NCBI GenBank assembly: GCA_044225825.1 | Contig: JBGAIB010000004.1 | Coordinates: 1-64,000, forward strand | DNA from: Bog-950 sp044225825 | GTDB taxonomy: Bacteria; Bacteroidota; Bacteroidia; Chitinophagales; LD1 | Reading direction: 5' to 3' | Length of the DNA: 64,000 nt | Position numbers and translations under genes: made by a program | Shown here: positions 1 to 7,337 of the stretch, piece after piece | How the letters are laid out: the number at the start of each line of letters is the position of its first letter | Position numbering within the stretch: position 1 is the stretch's first letter | Notes under the pieces: generated by a model | What the model was told of the DNA's origin: nothing | Seen by the model: the letters and a program-made list of their open reading frames with translations, nothing else | Databases searched by the model: none

Positions 1-132
1 GTCAAGTGATTGATTATCACTGTTCTGAAAGGGTTACCAAAAAAAAGTGTAACCCCGCTACCCCGCTGTTACTCCGGTTGCCTTCATGGAAGCAGGTTTA
101 GCTCGCTAAGGCCTATATCGTTACCTGTTGTA

Positions 133-170
133 TAAAAAGACAGCGCCTGTTGATTACTCAACAGGCGCTG
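133..170 (-). terminator. Terminator of tRNA-His
   Basis: Two perfect 12-base arms (141-152 and 159-170) close a 6-base loop. On the minus strand the stem is followed by a T-rich tract (complement of 133-139). It lies just downstream of the minus-strand tRNA, so it is read as the intrinsic terminator of that transcript. Confidence 0.85.
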
Positions 171-182
171 TTCTTAAACCTG

Positions 183-256
183 GGTGGCCAATGGGGTTCG
201 AACCCACGACCAACGGAACCACAATCCGCTACTCTAACCAACTGAGCTATGGCCAC
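183..256 (-). tRNA. tRNA-His (GTG anticodon)
   Basis: On the minus strand this folds as a complete cloverleaf. The acceptor arm GTGGCCA pairs with TGGCCAC, the D-arm begins GCTCAG, and the T-arm contains GGTTCGAACCC. The anticodon GTG (complement of 220-222) sits in a 7-base loop after T33. The base before the acceptor stem (257) is G and could pair with C73 at 183, giving the extra G-1:C73 pair that identifies histidine tRNAs. The full 3' CCA is not encoded, so it would be added by CCA transferase. A strong terminator follows at 133-170. Confidence 0.95.
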
Positions 257-336
257 CATGTTTGGGGCGGCAAATTTAATGAACCCCGTGAAAAATTGAA
301 GCCTTCCGCTAAATTTTCCTTAGCAAGGCTGCTTAA

Positions 337-1140
337 TTATTTGCTTACCGGTGGTTCTACCTTTAAGGTAGCAGTACGTTCAACACCGTTAAATGGCGAT
401 TTTACCAGGTTGCCTTTTTTATCCAGTAACTCCAGTTTTACCTTCACTTCACCCAAGGGCAAACCTTCAATTACATACGGTGCCCATTTGGTGAATGTAA
501 ACTGGGTGCCATTAACAGTAGCACGTACTTTATAGCCGTTTGGCGAAAGCGTACAATTTACAAGGTAAAAGTCCAGCATCAGGCGGGCGGTTTCCTTGTC
601 ACCTACATATTCGCCTTTAGGGCGACTGTAAAAAATATGCGGTCCGTTTTCGTCAAAGTTATCGGTGGCACCGGTGCCTACATTGAACTCCTTTAATACG
701 TAGGCCTTTTTATGTTTCAGGCTTTCGTGATACGAGCGGCTTAAGAAGGCCAGTAATACATGGTGCCCCGGTTTCATGTCGCTTACAATAGCGGTGTTAT
801 ACGAGGCAACGTAAGGCTGGTTATCCATTATAAAGTGGATGTGTTGCCCTTTGGCCGAGTTAGCACAAAGCTTCTGATCGGCATCTGGCGTTTGTGCTCC
901 AAGGGTATACTTGTTTACTGCAAAGTTAAAGGTGTCCTTGCCTTCGGCCAGTGTAGCACCGGCAGCAGGGGAGAGAAGGCTGAGTTCAGCTTCCGGATAA
1001 TCGGTAGAACCTTTAAGTTCATATACTTTCAAGCCGTTCTTTTCAAAAAGGGGCTTTTCGCCGGTTGTTGTAAAACCTGCTAAGGCTATAAAGCCGGCTA
1101 TCGAAAGGGTTACTATTCCCAGGAGTGCTATTCGTTTCAT
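337..1140 (-). CDS. Secreted protein of unknown function
   Basis: A 267-residue protein with a clear N-terminal signal peptide (MKRIALL, then a hydrophobic stretch to about residue 22), so it is exported. The mature part contains the motif HIHFIMDNQPY near residue 100 and a second conserved-looking segment GPHIFYSRPKGEY near residue 165. The overall pattern suggests beta-sandwich domains. Related proteins occur in Bacteroidota from memory, but I do not know a tested function. It is monocistronic: a TAnnTTTG element lies 19 bases upstream of the start (1160-1167) and the tRNA-His gene lies downstream on the same strand. No catalytic motif is recognised. Confidence 0.8.
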   Translation of the reverse strand: MKRIALLGIVTLSIAGFIALAGFTTTGEKPLFEKNGLKVYELKGSTDYPEAELSLLSPAAGATLAEGKDTFNFAVNKYTLGAQTPDADQKLCANSAKGQHIHFIMDNQPYVASYNTAIVSDMKPGHHVLLAFLSRSYHESLKHKKAYVLKEFNVGTGATDNFDENGPHIFYSRPKGEYVGDKETARLMLDFYLVNCTLSPNGYKVRATVNGTQFTFTKWAPYVIEGLPLGEVKVKLELLDKKGNLVKSPFNGVERTATLKVEPPVSK

Positions 1141-1159
1141 ATTGCTGTAGTTGTAAGTG

Positions 1160-1167
1160 CAAAGGTA
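1160..1167 (-). promoter_or_regulatory. -7 promoter element TACCTTTG
   Basis: The minus strand reads TACCTTTG, an exact match to the Bacteroidota sigma-factor -7 consensus TAnnTTTG. It is separated from the ATG at 1140 by 19 bases, the spacing seen before other genes here. No convincing -33 TTG is visible. Confidence 0.6.
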
Positions 1168-1254
1168 CTACTTCTTGCTTCACACTCCAGCTTTTATAAA
1201 ATGTTGGGAGTAGGGATAAGGCTCATTCTGCAAACAGCACATGGCTTAAATTTC

Positions 1255-1262
1255 TACCTTTG
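1255..1262 (+). promoter_or_regulatory. -7 promoter element TACCTTTG
   Basis: An exact TAnnTTTG element ending 19 bases before the ATG at 1282. It supports 1282, rather than upstream in-frame codons, as the start of the flippase reading frame. Confidence 0.6.
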
Positions 1263-1281
1263 GCCGAACCGCTATCTATTA

Positions 1282-2597
1282 ATGAAGGAACGCCTGGCTT
1301 CGGTTTTTAAGTTAAGTGCAGTAAGCAGTCTGCAACTGTTTCAGCTTATCCGTTATGGTTCCTTTTTGCTGGTAGGTGTGGTGTTTGCCAAGTTACAACT
1401 GCCCCAAACCGCTATCTCCCAATTCGAATGGATTATAATGATGGCCGGTTTCTTCAGTTACTTCTGGGTAAGCGGTGTCATCAACTCTATGCTTTCCTTA
1501 TACCCAAAACGCAACGAAGAGGAGAAGGGAGTTCTGTTGTTCAACACCTTCCTGCTCTTAACCGGCTTTAGTGCCATTGTTGCCCTGGGTGTTTTGCTGG
1601 CCTATGAACTACATGTGCTTGCCTTCCGCGATATTTTGGTGCTGGTGGCTTTCTATAATATAGTCAATGCACCGGCTTTCCTCACCGAGTTTGTCTTGTT
1701 CCTGCATAACTACAATAAGGCGTTAGTAGCTTACGGTATAGGTATGGGCTTCTTAACCCTGGCAGGTTTAGGCATTTGTGCCTTGCAAGCAACCGGAGCG
1801 GTTTGCTGGTATTGGGGGCGGTTGCACTGGTTAAATGGCTGGTATTATGGAGCCTGTTAGGTAAACATGCCACCTTTAAAGTTGATTTTGCCCTGCTTAA
1901 AACCCACTTAATACTGGCACTGCCTATTATGCTAACCCTGCTGGTAAGCGGTTCGGCGGAATACATCGACGGGCTTATTGTGAATGCCAGATTCCATGGC
2001 AGTTTCTTTGCTGTTTACCGCTACGGCGCTAAGGAGCTGCCCATACTACTTATAGTAGCCAATACCTTTAGCACGGCCATGATACCCGCCATTGCGGCTA
2101 ACCTGCCGCAGGGGTTGGAAGAACTAAAACGGAAAAGCACCCGTTTAATGCACCTGTTTTTCCCGGTTACAATGGTCTTGCTGGTTATCAGTCCCTTCCT
2201 TTATTACCATGTGTTCAGCGAGAATTTTGTGTATTCCTCCCTTATCTTCAATGTTTACCTGTTGCTGGTAATACCGAGGATGTTGTTTCCCCAAACCATC
2301 CTGATGGGGCTGCAGCACTCCCAATACCAGCTAATAAGCGCCGGCATCGAGATTGTATTGAATGTAAGCCTGAGTCTCTGGCTTTCCTCAATTATAGGCT
2401 TGCCCGGCATAGCCGCCGGTACCCTGCTGGCTTATTGTGTTGACAAGGCTTTTATGATAGCCGTTAACCGTTGGAAATACGGAATCCGGCCGTTGCAATA
2501 CATCCACCTAAAGGTTTTTGTAATCTACACCATGGCAACGCTTGGGGCCTTTGCACTGGGTTTCCGGTTGTTCCAGTCCGGTTTCTGGGGTTTTTAA
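1282..2597 (+). pseudogene. Polysaccharide flippase (MOP family), frameshifted
   Basis: Two overlapping frames together encode one multi-helix membrane protein of about 438 residues, the usual size of Wzx-like lipid-linked oligosaccharide flippases. The first frame begins at ATG 1282 (MKERLASVFKLSAV) and reads well to about 1800, then degenerates and stops at 1858-1860. The second frame carries on the hydrophobic pattern (LLVLGAVALVKWLVLW) through 2597. Adding one T to the TTT run at 1802-1804 would restore an uninterrupted protein (ATGAVLLVLGAV). So either a recent single-base deletion has broken the gene or the base is a sequencing error. Many transmembrane helices and no other disruption are visible. 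Function is inferred from topology, length and family resemblance. Confidence 0.7.
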
Positions 2598-2637
2598 GGA
2601 TTTACCGTTTAAAATCAGGCAATTGTGCTATACCGTA

Positions 2638-2654
2638 CCGGTACTGTGTACCGG
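2638..2654. repeat. Perfect inverted repeat CCGGTAC-N3-GTACCGG
   Basis: Perfect 7-base arms around TGT, lying 41 bases after the flippase stop. There is no T-run, so it is a weak candidate for a terminator. It may be a protein-binding dyad. Confidence 0.5.
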
Positions 2655-2663
2655 GCTTAAATG

Positions 2664-2780
2664 CTTGTGGTACACGCCAATTTTGCATAAAACCACTGCT
2701 ACCGTGTAACTGAGTTTCAGCGACTTGTGCCACACAAGTTGAAGTTAACATCACAAAAGCCAACGTTTGTGTTGCACAAG
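2664..2780. promoter_or_regulatory. Array of three CTTGTGnnnCACAAG-like dyads
   Basis: Three related dyads stand upstream of the secreted-protein gene at 2902: CTTGTGgtaCACgcc at 2664-2678 (right arm degenerate), CTTGTGccaCACAAG at 2724-2738 (perfect) and tTTGTGttgCACAAG at 2766-2780. The starts are 60 and 42 bases apart, and the last one sits just upstream of a likely promoter. Repetition of the same dyad suggests an operator for a dimeric regulator, but no regulator is identified. Confidence 0.5.
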
Positions 2781-2787
2781 CTATAAG

Positions 2788-2819
2788 TTGTAAAAAGGTG
2801 GCTTTGGCTTGTATCTTTT
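2788..2819 (+). promoter_or_regulatory. Likely promoter TTG-N21-TATCTTTT
   Basis: TTG at 2788-2790 and TATCTTTT at 2812-2819 match the Bacteroidota -33/-7 arrangement with 21-base spacing (last base of -7 is T rather than G). This would give a leader of roughly 80 bases before ATG 2902. Confidence 0.45.
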
Positions 2820-2901
2820 AAAAAAAAATGTGTGGCGGTACGTAACCTTTCGGGATAGGTGGCGTAAAGGAAGGTGTTCGCAGTCGCAAAACACACTAAG
2901 T

Positions 2902-3747
2902 ATGAAAAAAGTTTACACCATCCTCGCCGCCGCCTTCATGATCACCGCAGCTAATGCAACTACTTACACCGTAGGATCAGGCAAATGGACCGACGCTTCA
3001 GCATGGAATGGCCAATATCCCGGCACTACCATCAAAGCTGACGACGTGGTTATCATCAACGGCCAAATGACTGTAAACGCCCCGATAACTGTTGAAGGCA
3101 CCCTGCAAGTTGAAAAAGGCGCCAGCATGATCGGTATGAAAGACTTAGTGATTTCTAAAAGCGGCAAATTTGTAAACAACGGCAACACTGTAATGAAGCG
3201 CATTGTTAACGAAGGTAACATCAGCAACAACATGATTATGGAAGCTATGATGGACATCGAAAACAAAGGCGGTATCAGCAATAACAATAACGTAGTAGCC
3301 GGTAACAACCTGCAGAACTACGGCGGCAATGCAGCCGGCAACGGTGGTTCTTACTTTGTAAACAACACCATCGTTTCTTCTCCTTCAGCAAAATTCGGTT
3401 CAGATGTTAAAGTAATGTATGGTAACGCTATCGAAAACGCTACTGCTACCAACGCATCGGCTATGAACCTGAACGCTGACATCAAAGAAAACACTGTAGT
3501 ATTAAGCGTAGCAGCAAAAAGCGATGTTAAAATGTTCAGCATTGAAAAAAGCAACGACGGCAAAAACTTCCAGGTTGTAGAAATGGTAACCGTAAATAAC
3601 GGTGCTATGACTTACACCGACAGCAAAGTAAACAACAACCTTACCTACTACCGCGTAACTGCTATCAACGCTAACGGCGAAGAAGTTAAGTTACCGGTTG
3701 CAGCAGTTAAAGTTCCTTTCAGCAACGCTCTTAGCTACGCTAATTAA
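2902..3747 (+). CDS. Secreted G8-like beta-helix surface protein
   Basis: A 281-residue exported protein. The start at 2902 gives a canonical signal peptide (MKKVYTILAAAFMITAANA); upstream in-frame codons would put an unlikely basic leader before it. The N-terminal region (about 20-75) has a G8-like pattern (YTVGSGKWTDASAWNG, then short beta repeats). The middle (80-180) is rich in Asn/Gly/Met and looks like an irregular beta-solenoid. The C-terminal region (about 190-270) resembles the 'IEKSNDGKNFQ...YYRVTAIN' fibronectin-like segment common in Bacteroidota surface proteins. It ends soon after, without a recognisable T9SS sorting domain, so anchoring is unclear. The Asn/Ala/Lys-rich composition and AAA/AAC codon preference suggest high expression. 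A strong terminator follows. Confidence 0.75.
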   Translation: MKKVYTILAAAFMITAANATTYTVGSGKWTDASAWNGQYPGTTIKADDVVIINGQMTVNAPITVEGTLQVEKGASMIGMKDLVISKSGKFVNNGNTVMKRIVNEGNISNNMIMEAMMDIENKGGISNNNNVVAGNNLQNYGGNAAGNGGSYFVNNTIVSSPSAKFGSDVKVMYGNAIENATATNASAMNLNADIKENTVVLSVAAKSDVKMFSIEKSNDGKNFQVVEMVTVNNGAMTYTDSKVNNNLTYYRVTAINANGEEVKLPVAAVKVPFSNALSYAN

Positions 3748-3800
3748 ACTTATAGGCGACGAACAAGCGCCAATTGAAAAGTAGATGAACAAGCATTTTA

Positions 3801-3829
3801 AACGGGTCCTGTAAGGCCCGTTTTTTTTT
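3801..3829 (+). terminator. Intrinsic terminator
   Basis: AACGGGTCC and GGCCCGTT form a stem followed by a run of T (3821-3829). It ends the transcript of the secreted protein at 2902-3747. Confidence 0.85.
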
Positions 3830-3914
3830 GATTTATACGCAATGCGTTGGCCCCCGTGAGCAAGGCAGAAATAAGCATGCTGTAAGTTGTCAGATCCCTT
3901 TCCCGGCGCTGGCG

Positions 3915-4547
3915 TTATTCATCAAAGCTCTTAATGCGGCCGTTGCTTATCAGGTAATCCGAAAAGCGGTTCAGCAGTTCGCTTCCTCCGGCTACTTCAT
4001 ATAGAATGGTCACATCCTCTACATTCCGCAATACCTTCTTTACCTTAAAATGAAGGCGACATACGTTGATGTGTGATTCTAATTTGGCCTTCTCTTCGTC
4101 GTAATGGTTTAACTGAAATACAATCCGGTAGCTACGTACCTGATGAAAGTTGTCAATCCAATCCTGTACTTGTTCAAATAAGGCTAAAACTATCATGGCA
4201 AGTGTTAGGGTAACAGCCGCTATTCCAAAATCCCCATTTCCAATGGCCATGCCTATGGCAGCCGCAATCCAGATGGAGGCTGCTGTGGTAAGCCCCGAAA
4301 CGCTGAAAGAATCTTTGAAAATTACGCCCGCACCAATAAAGCCAATGCCGGTGATAATGTTGGAGGCTATGCGGTCGGGGTTATTAGGTGCCCCAATTTT
4401 CTGTGATAGAATGACAAACAGGGTAGAACCCAGGGTAATAAGGGTAATGGTTCTGAAGCCTGCAGCCTTGCTGCGGTATTCGCGTTCAAACCCTATGATA
4501 GCCCCAAAAAGTGCGGCGACAGCCAATTTTATGATCTCGGTTTCCAA
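3915..4547 (-). CDS. MgtC/SapB family membrane protein
   Basis: MgtC-type inner-membrane protein of about 210 residues. It has the family core GAIIGFEREYRSKAAGFRT followed by helices containing GIGFIGAGVIFK and TTAASIWIAAAIGMAIG, and a C-terminal soluble ACT-like region. Family members are linked to magnesium homeostasis and F-type ATPase regulation in some pathogens; the role here is unknown. The reading frame extends to 4610, but a TAnnTTTG box (minus strand, 4566-4573) would lie inside that longer version. I therefore prefer the TTG at 4547, which gives (M)ETEIIKLAVAALFG, a normal MgtC N-terminus, with an 18-base gap to the box. Confidence 0.85.
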   Translation of the reverse strand: METEIIKLAVAALFGAIIGFEREYRSKAAGFRTITLITLGSTLFVILSQKIGAPNNPDRIASNIITGIGFIGAGVIFKDSFSVSGLTTAASIWIAAAIGMAIGNGDFGIAAVTLTLAMIVLALFEQVQDWIDNFHQVRSYRIVFQLNHYDEEKAKLESHINVCRLHFKVKKVLRNVEDVTILYEVAGGSELLNRFSDYLISNGRIKSFDE

Positions 4548-4565
4548 TAGCAGGGTGTTTTGCGT

Positions 4566-4573
4566 CAAAATTA
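4566..4573 (-). promoter_or_regulatory. -7 promoter element TAATTTTG
   Basis: An exact TAnnTTTG on the minus strand, 18 bases before the preferred TTG start of the mgtC-like gene. This placement decides between alternative starts. Confidence 0.5.
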
Positions 4574-4653
4574 AACATTCGCTTAACGTTGGAGCGTTGA
4601 ACAAAATCAATGTTGCGTGATGTTTATCACGGGGTTTTCATATGAAGTTGCCT

Positions 4654-4661
4654 TACATTTG
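4654..4661 (+). promoter_or_regulatory. -7 promoter element TACATTTG
   Basis: An exact TAnnTTTG ending 9 bases before ATG 4671, implying a very short or nearly absent leader for the DUF983 gene. Confidence 0.5.
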
Positions 4662-4670
4662 CACTGAAAC

Positions 4671-5048
4671 ATGAATAAGTTCTGGCAGTTTTTCAGGGGC
4701 AAGTGTCCTCGTTGCGGCGAAGGGAAGGTGTTCGAATCTTCCAACCCGTATAATATTTCCAAGATGCTCACCACTAATCATCGCTGTTCGCATTGCGATT
4801 TGAACTTTATCCCCGAGCCCGGTTTTTATTGGGGCAGCACCTATGTGGTATATGCCTTAACGGTTGCTTTTAGCGGGTTTACTTTTGGTGTATCGTGGGT
4901 GTTTTTCGGCTTTATGAACTCGCTGAGCCTGGAATATGTACTGATTAATGCAGCTTTGCTGATAATTTTCAGCCCTATATTCTTCCGCTTTTCGCGCATG
5001 CTGTGGCTGTGGGTATTCTACGACCGTGAGGAGAAGCAAATAGTTTAA
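4671..5048 (+). CDS. DUF983 family protein
   Basis: 125 residues. The N-terminus contains a zinc-ribbon-like pair of Cys motifs (GKCPRCGEG near residue 10 and CSHCDLNF near residue 40), followed by FIPEPGFYWGSTYVVYAL and two hydrophobic helices. This is the DUF983 arrangement: a small membrane protein with four N-terminal cysteines. The function is not established. It stands alone on the plus strand, with its stop directly abutting the convergent GT39 gene. Confidence 0.85.
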   Translation: MNKFWQFFRGKCPRCGEGKVFESSNPYNISKMLTTNHRCSHCDLNFIPEPGFYWGSTYVVYALTVAFSGFTFGVSWVFFGFMNSLSLEYVLINAALLIIFSPIFFRFSRMLWLWVFYDREEKQIV

Positions 5049-5049
5049 G

Positions 5050-6690
5050 CTATTTATCAACCACGATAAACACCCAGCCGTTTTTGCGGTAAAGTTCCCG
5101 ACGCCGGCCATCGTCTTTCATTACCTGTTCGGCTTTGGATGATTTAGTAATTACATATTCCGTTTGTAGTGAATCGGCCGGCAACGGTGGTTTTACCCTG
5201 GCGTAAAAGTAATGGGCGTAGCTTTTAAAAAAGGCTGGTTGAATGGTGCAGTTTTCTTTTTGTTTGGTTTCCAAAAACTCAATCAATGCATGTTGCGAAT
5301 AGCGCTCAACTCTCGGCACTATCAGGGTCATTAAAGTATTAATGAATATAGTGCTGCTGATAATAAGCAAATACGTGCCCCATTTAACATGCCTGGTTTG
5401 GGTAAGCAGAATGGAGATAACAATGCAGATAATATACCCAAGCCCAAAGAAGAGATCGTTTCGCGTCCAGATTACCTTTGCCTGTAGGCAATCTACCGCA
5501 AACGGATCCTTGATATAGTTTATAAATACATCCTGCCGCTGCATCAAAAAAACACCGCCCGTGAAGGCTGTGATGATCAGAACGCCAAGTATTAAAAGTG
5601 GCGTGGTTTGCTTCCAGTTCCAGTTAATGCGCCCGTCGAACAAATGGTTGAGGTAGTAGGCTGCCAAAAAGGTTATCGGATACCAGCACAGGCTGGAGTA
5701 ATGGATAATTTTTGTTTGAACGATAGAGAAAACGACCAGCACTACGCACAGCAGGTAAATCATCCAGCGTTTAAAGCCTAACTGCGAAGGGTCGTCGTGC
5801 ATGTTTTTACGTAATCCGCCCCACATAAGGGCTGATGCCGGGAATACGCCTATCAAGAGGACTACAATATGGTAATAAAAAGGGCCTCCGTGACCTGCAT
5901 CTTTGGTGGTTAAAAGCCTTAATTGATAATGGTAAAACTCCTTTAGAAAGTTGATGCCGTCTACCTTGATTTCGAAGCCCAGCCAAACCATAACGACGGA
6001 TGATATCGTTAGCCCCCATACAATAAAGTCACTGAACTCAAGCTTAAGCTTACCGCGATTAACCACGAAATATACCAGCGAGGTAAGTACCGTTACCAAT
6101 ATAGCTACCGGTCCTTTGGTTAAAGCCGCCAGGCCGATAAACAAACCTGAAAGCAATAAATAATAGCGGCGGTTGCGGCGGGTGGTTTTAGCAGGCTCAA
6201 ATTCGTTGATAGTGGTTACTTTAAAAAGATAAAAGATGCCGAGGAAAATGAGCAGGTTAAATACAGGATCTATAAGCCCGGACTTAAAGTAAATCTGCGG
6301 TAGAATGGAACAGCAAAACATTAAGGCCCATAGAACACCAAACTGCGATTTAAATATGTTGCGCCCCACGTTAAAAACCACCAGCAAGGTTATTATTCCG
6401 CAAATGGCATTGGGCAGGCGGGCGGCAAATTCATTAACCCCGAATTGCTGCATACTTAAGGCCTGCAACCAGATAAACAAGGGCGGCTTTTCGTAAAAAG
6501 CCTGGAAGTTAATCTGCACTACACGCCAGTTATCGGTAACTAGCATTTCGCGGGCGCTTTCGGCGAAGTTTATTTCATCCCAATCGAACAGATGCACCTG
6601 GCCTATGAATGGAATAAACAACAACGCACCAATTGCTATCAGCAGCAATTGGGTGGGAAACTGCATTACGCGTTGTAAAAATCTGTTCAT
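5050..6690 (-). CDS. GT39-family glycosyltransferase
   Basis: A 546-residue polytopic membrane protein of the ArnT/PMT (GT39, GT-C fold) group. The first periplasmic loop has the expected acidic motif (WDEINFAESAREML, about residues 36-49), followed by VQINFQAFYEKPPLF and about ten further hydrophobic helices. The C-terminal part is a soluble periplasmic region. Such enzymes transfer a sugar from a polyprenyl-phosphate donor to lipid A or protein. It is the last gene of an operon: its start overlaps the PAP2 gene stop by 4 bases, and an LptF/G permease is upstream. A polyprenyl phosphatase and an LPS-export permease beside it suggest LPS or lipid A modification (inference). Confidence 0.85.
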   Translation of the reverse strand: MNRFLQRVMQFPTQLLLIAIGALLFIPFIGQVHLFDWDEINFAESAREMLVTDNWRVVQINFQAFYEKPPLFIWLQALSMQQFGVNEFAARLPNAICGIITLLVVFNVGRNIFKSQFGVLWALMFCCSILPQIYFKSGLIDPVFNLLIFLGIFYLFKVTTINEFEPAKTTRRNRRYYLLLSGLFIGLAALTKGPVAILVTVLTSLVYFVVNRGKLKLEFSDFIVWGLTISSVVMVWLGFEIKVDGINFLKEFYHYQLRLLTTKDAGHGGPFYYHIVVLLIGVFPASALMWGGLRKNMHDDPSQLGFKRWMIYLLCVVLVVFSIVQTKIIHYSSLCWYPITFLAAYYLNHLFDGRINWNWKQTTPLLILGVLIITAFTGGVFLMQRQDVFINYIKDPFAVDCLQAKVIWTRNDLFFGLGYIICIVISILLTQTRHVKWGTYLLIISSTIFINTLMTLIVPRVERYSQHALIEFLETKQKENCTIQPAFFKSYAHYFYARVKPPLPADSLQTEYVITKSSKAEQVMKDDGRRRELYRKNGWVFIVVDK

Positions 6691-7337
6691 CGGTTAAATA
6701 TGCGCTTGTCTTTCCATTCGATATTAGCATAAAAGCGCGACTGTACGAAGGTTAACCAGAAAATAGAGGTGATAAGTACTGCCACCAGGGAACCAAAATA
6801 CACATCGCGGAAAAAGTGTTGCAACAGATACACACGTGATACGCCTACCCCCAGGGCAATTACAAAACATATAATGCTCCAGCGCTTATCCTTTACCATC
6901 AGGCTAAGAAGAAAAAACAAAGCAAAAGCACCGGCTGTATGACCCGATGGAAAACTGTTGTGGTGCAACACTTCCATGCCGGGCAGAAAGTTCAATTGTG
7001 CTTTGCCGTCAAAATATACGGATGGCCGAACCTGCGAAGCAAACACTACCTTTTTTAAAAAGGTAACAGCTAACAGTATAAGTAAGGCGTTAATGCCCAT
7101 TACTAAACCATTGCCCAAACGGTAAAACGACACAAGCAGCACGAGGAAAACAATAGCCGGTGCTTCGGCCAGGTGGGTCATGTTTTCGAATACGGTATTG
7201 AGTACCGGGGTGTGAAGCTGATTGAAATACAGAATCTCATCACCTTTTTCGAAGCGCAGCAGCAGGATGCCCCCGGCTATCAAAAACAGCAGATATAAAA
7301 CAAAGAAGATTCTGTTCTGATAAAGAAAGTCCTTCAC
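6687..7337 (-). CDS. PAP2 family lipid phosphatase
   Basis: 216 residues with about six helices. The PAP2 signature is present: a lysine/arginine motif (KKVVFASQVRPSV), FPSGHTAGAF (catalytic His) and SRVYLLQHFFRDVYFG (conserved Arg, His and Asp). These integral enzymes dephosphorylate lipid phosphates such as undecaprenyl diphosphate or phosphatidylglycerophosphate. The coupling (1-base overlap with the upstream permease gene, 4-base overlap with GT39 downstream) suggests undecaprenyl-P recycling or lipid A phosphate removal in the same pathway. Substrate cannot be told from sequence. Confidence 0.85.
   Translation of the reverse strand: MKDFLYQNRIFFVLYLLFLIAGGILLLRFEKGDEILYFNQLHTPVLNTVFENMTHLAEAPAIVFLVLLVSFYRLGNGLVMGINALLILLAVTFLKKVVFASQVRPSVYFDGKAQLNFLPGMEVLHHNSFPSGHTAGAFALFFLLSLMVKDKRWSIICFVIALGVGVSRVYLLQHFFRDVYFGSLVAVLITSIFWLTFVQSRFYANIEWKDKRIFNR

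Noticed and set aside
760..1083. Plus-strand frame opposite the secreted protein gene
   Set aside because: Antisense shadow; the minus-strand gene has signal peptide and promoter support.
2471..2713. Plus-strand frame overlapping the end of the flippase
   Set aside because: Shadow of the flippase in another frame; no motif and no promoter.
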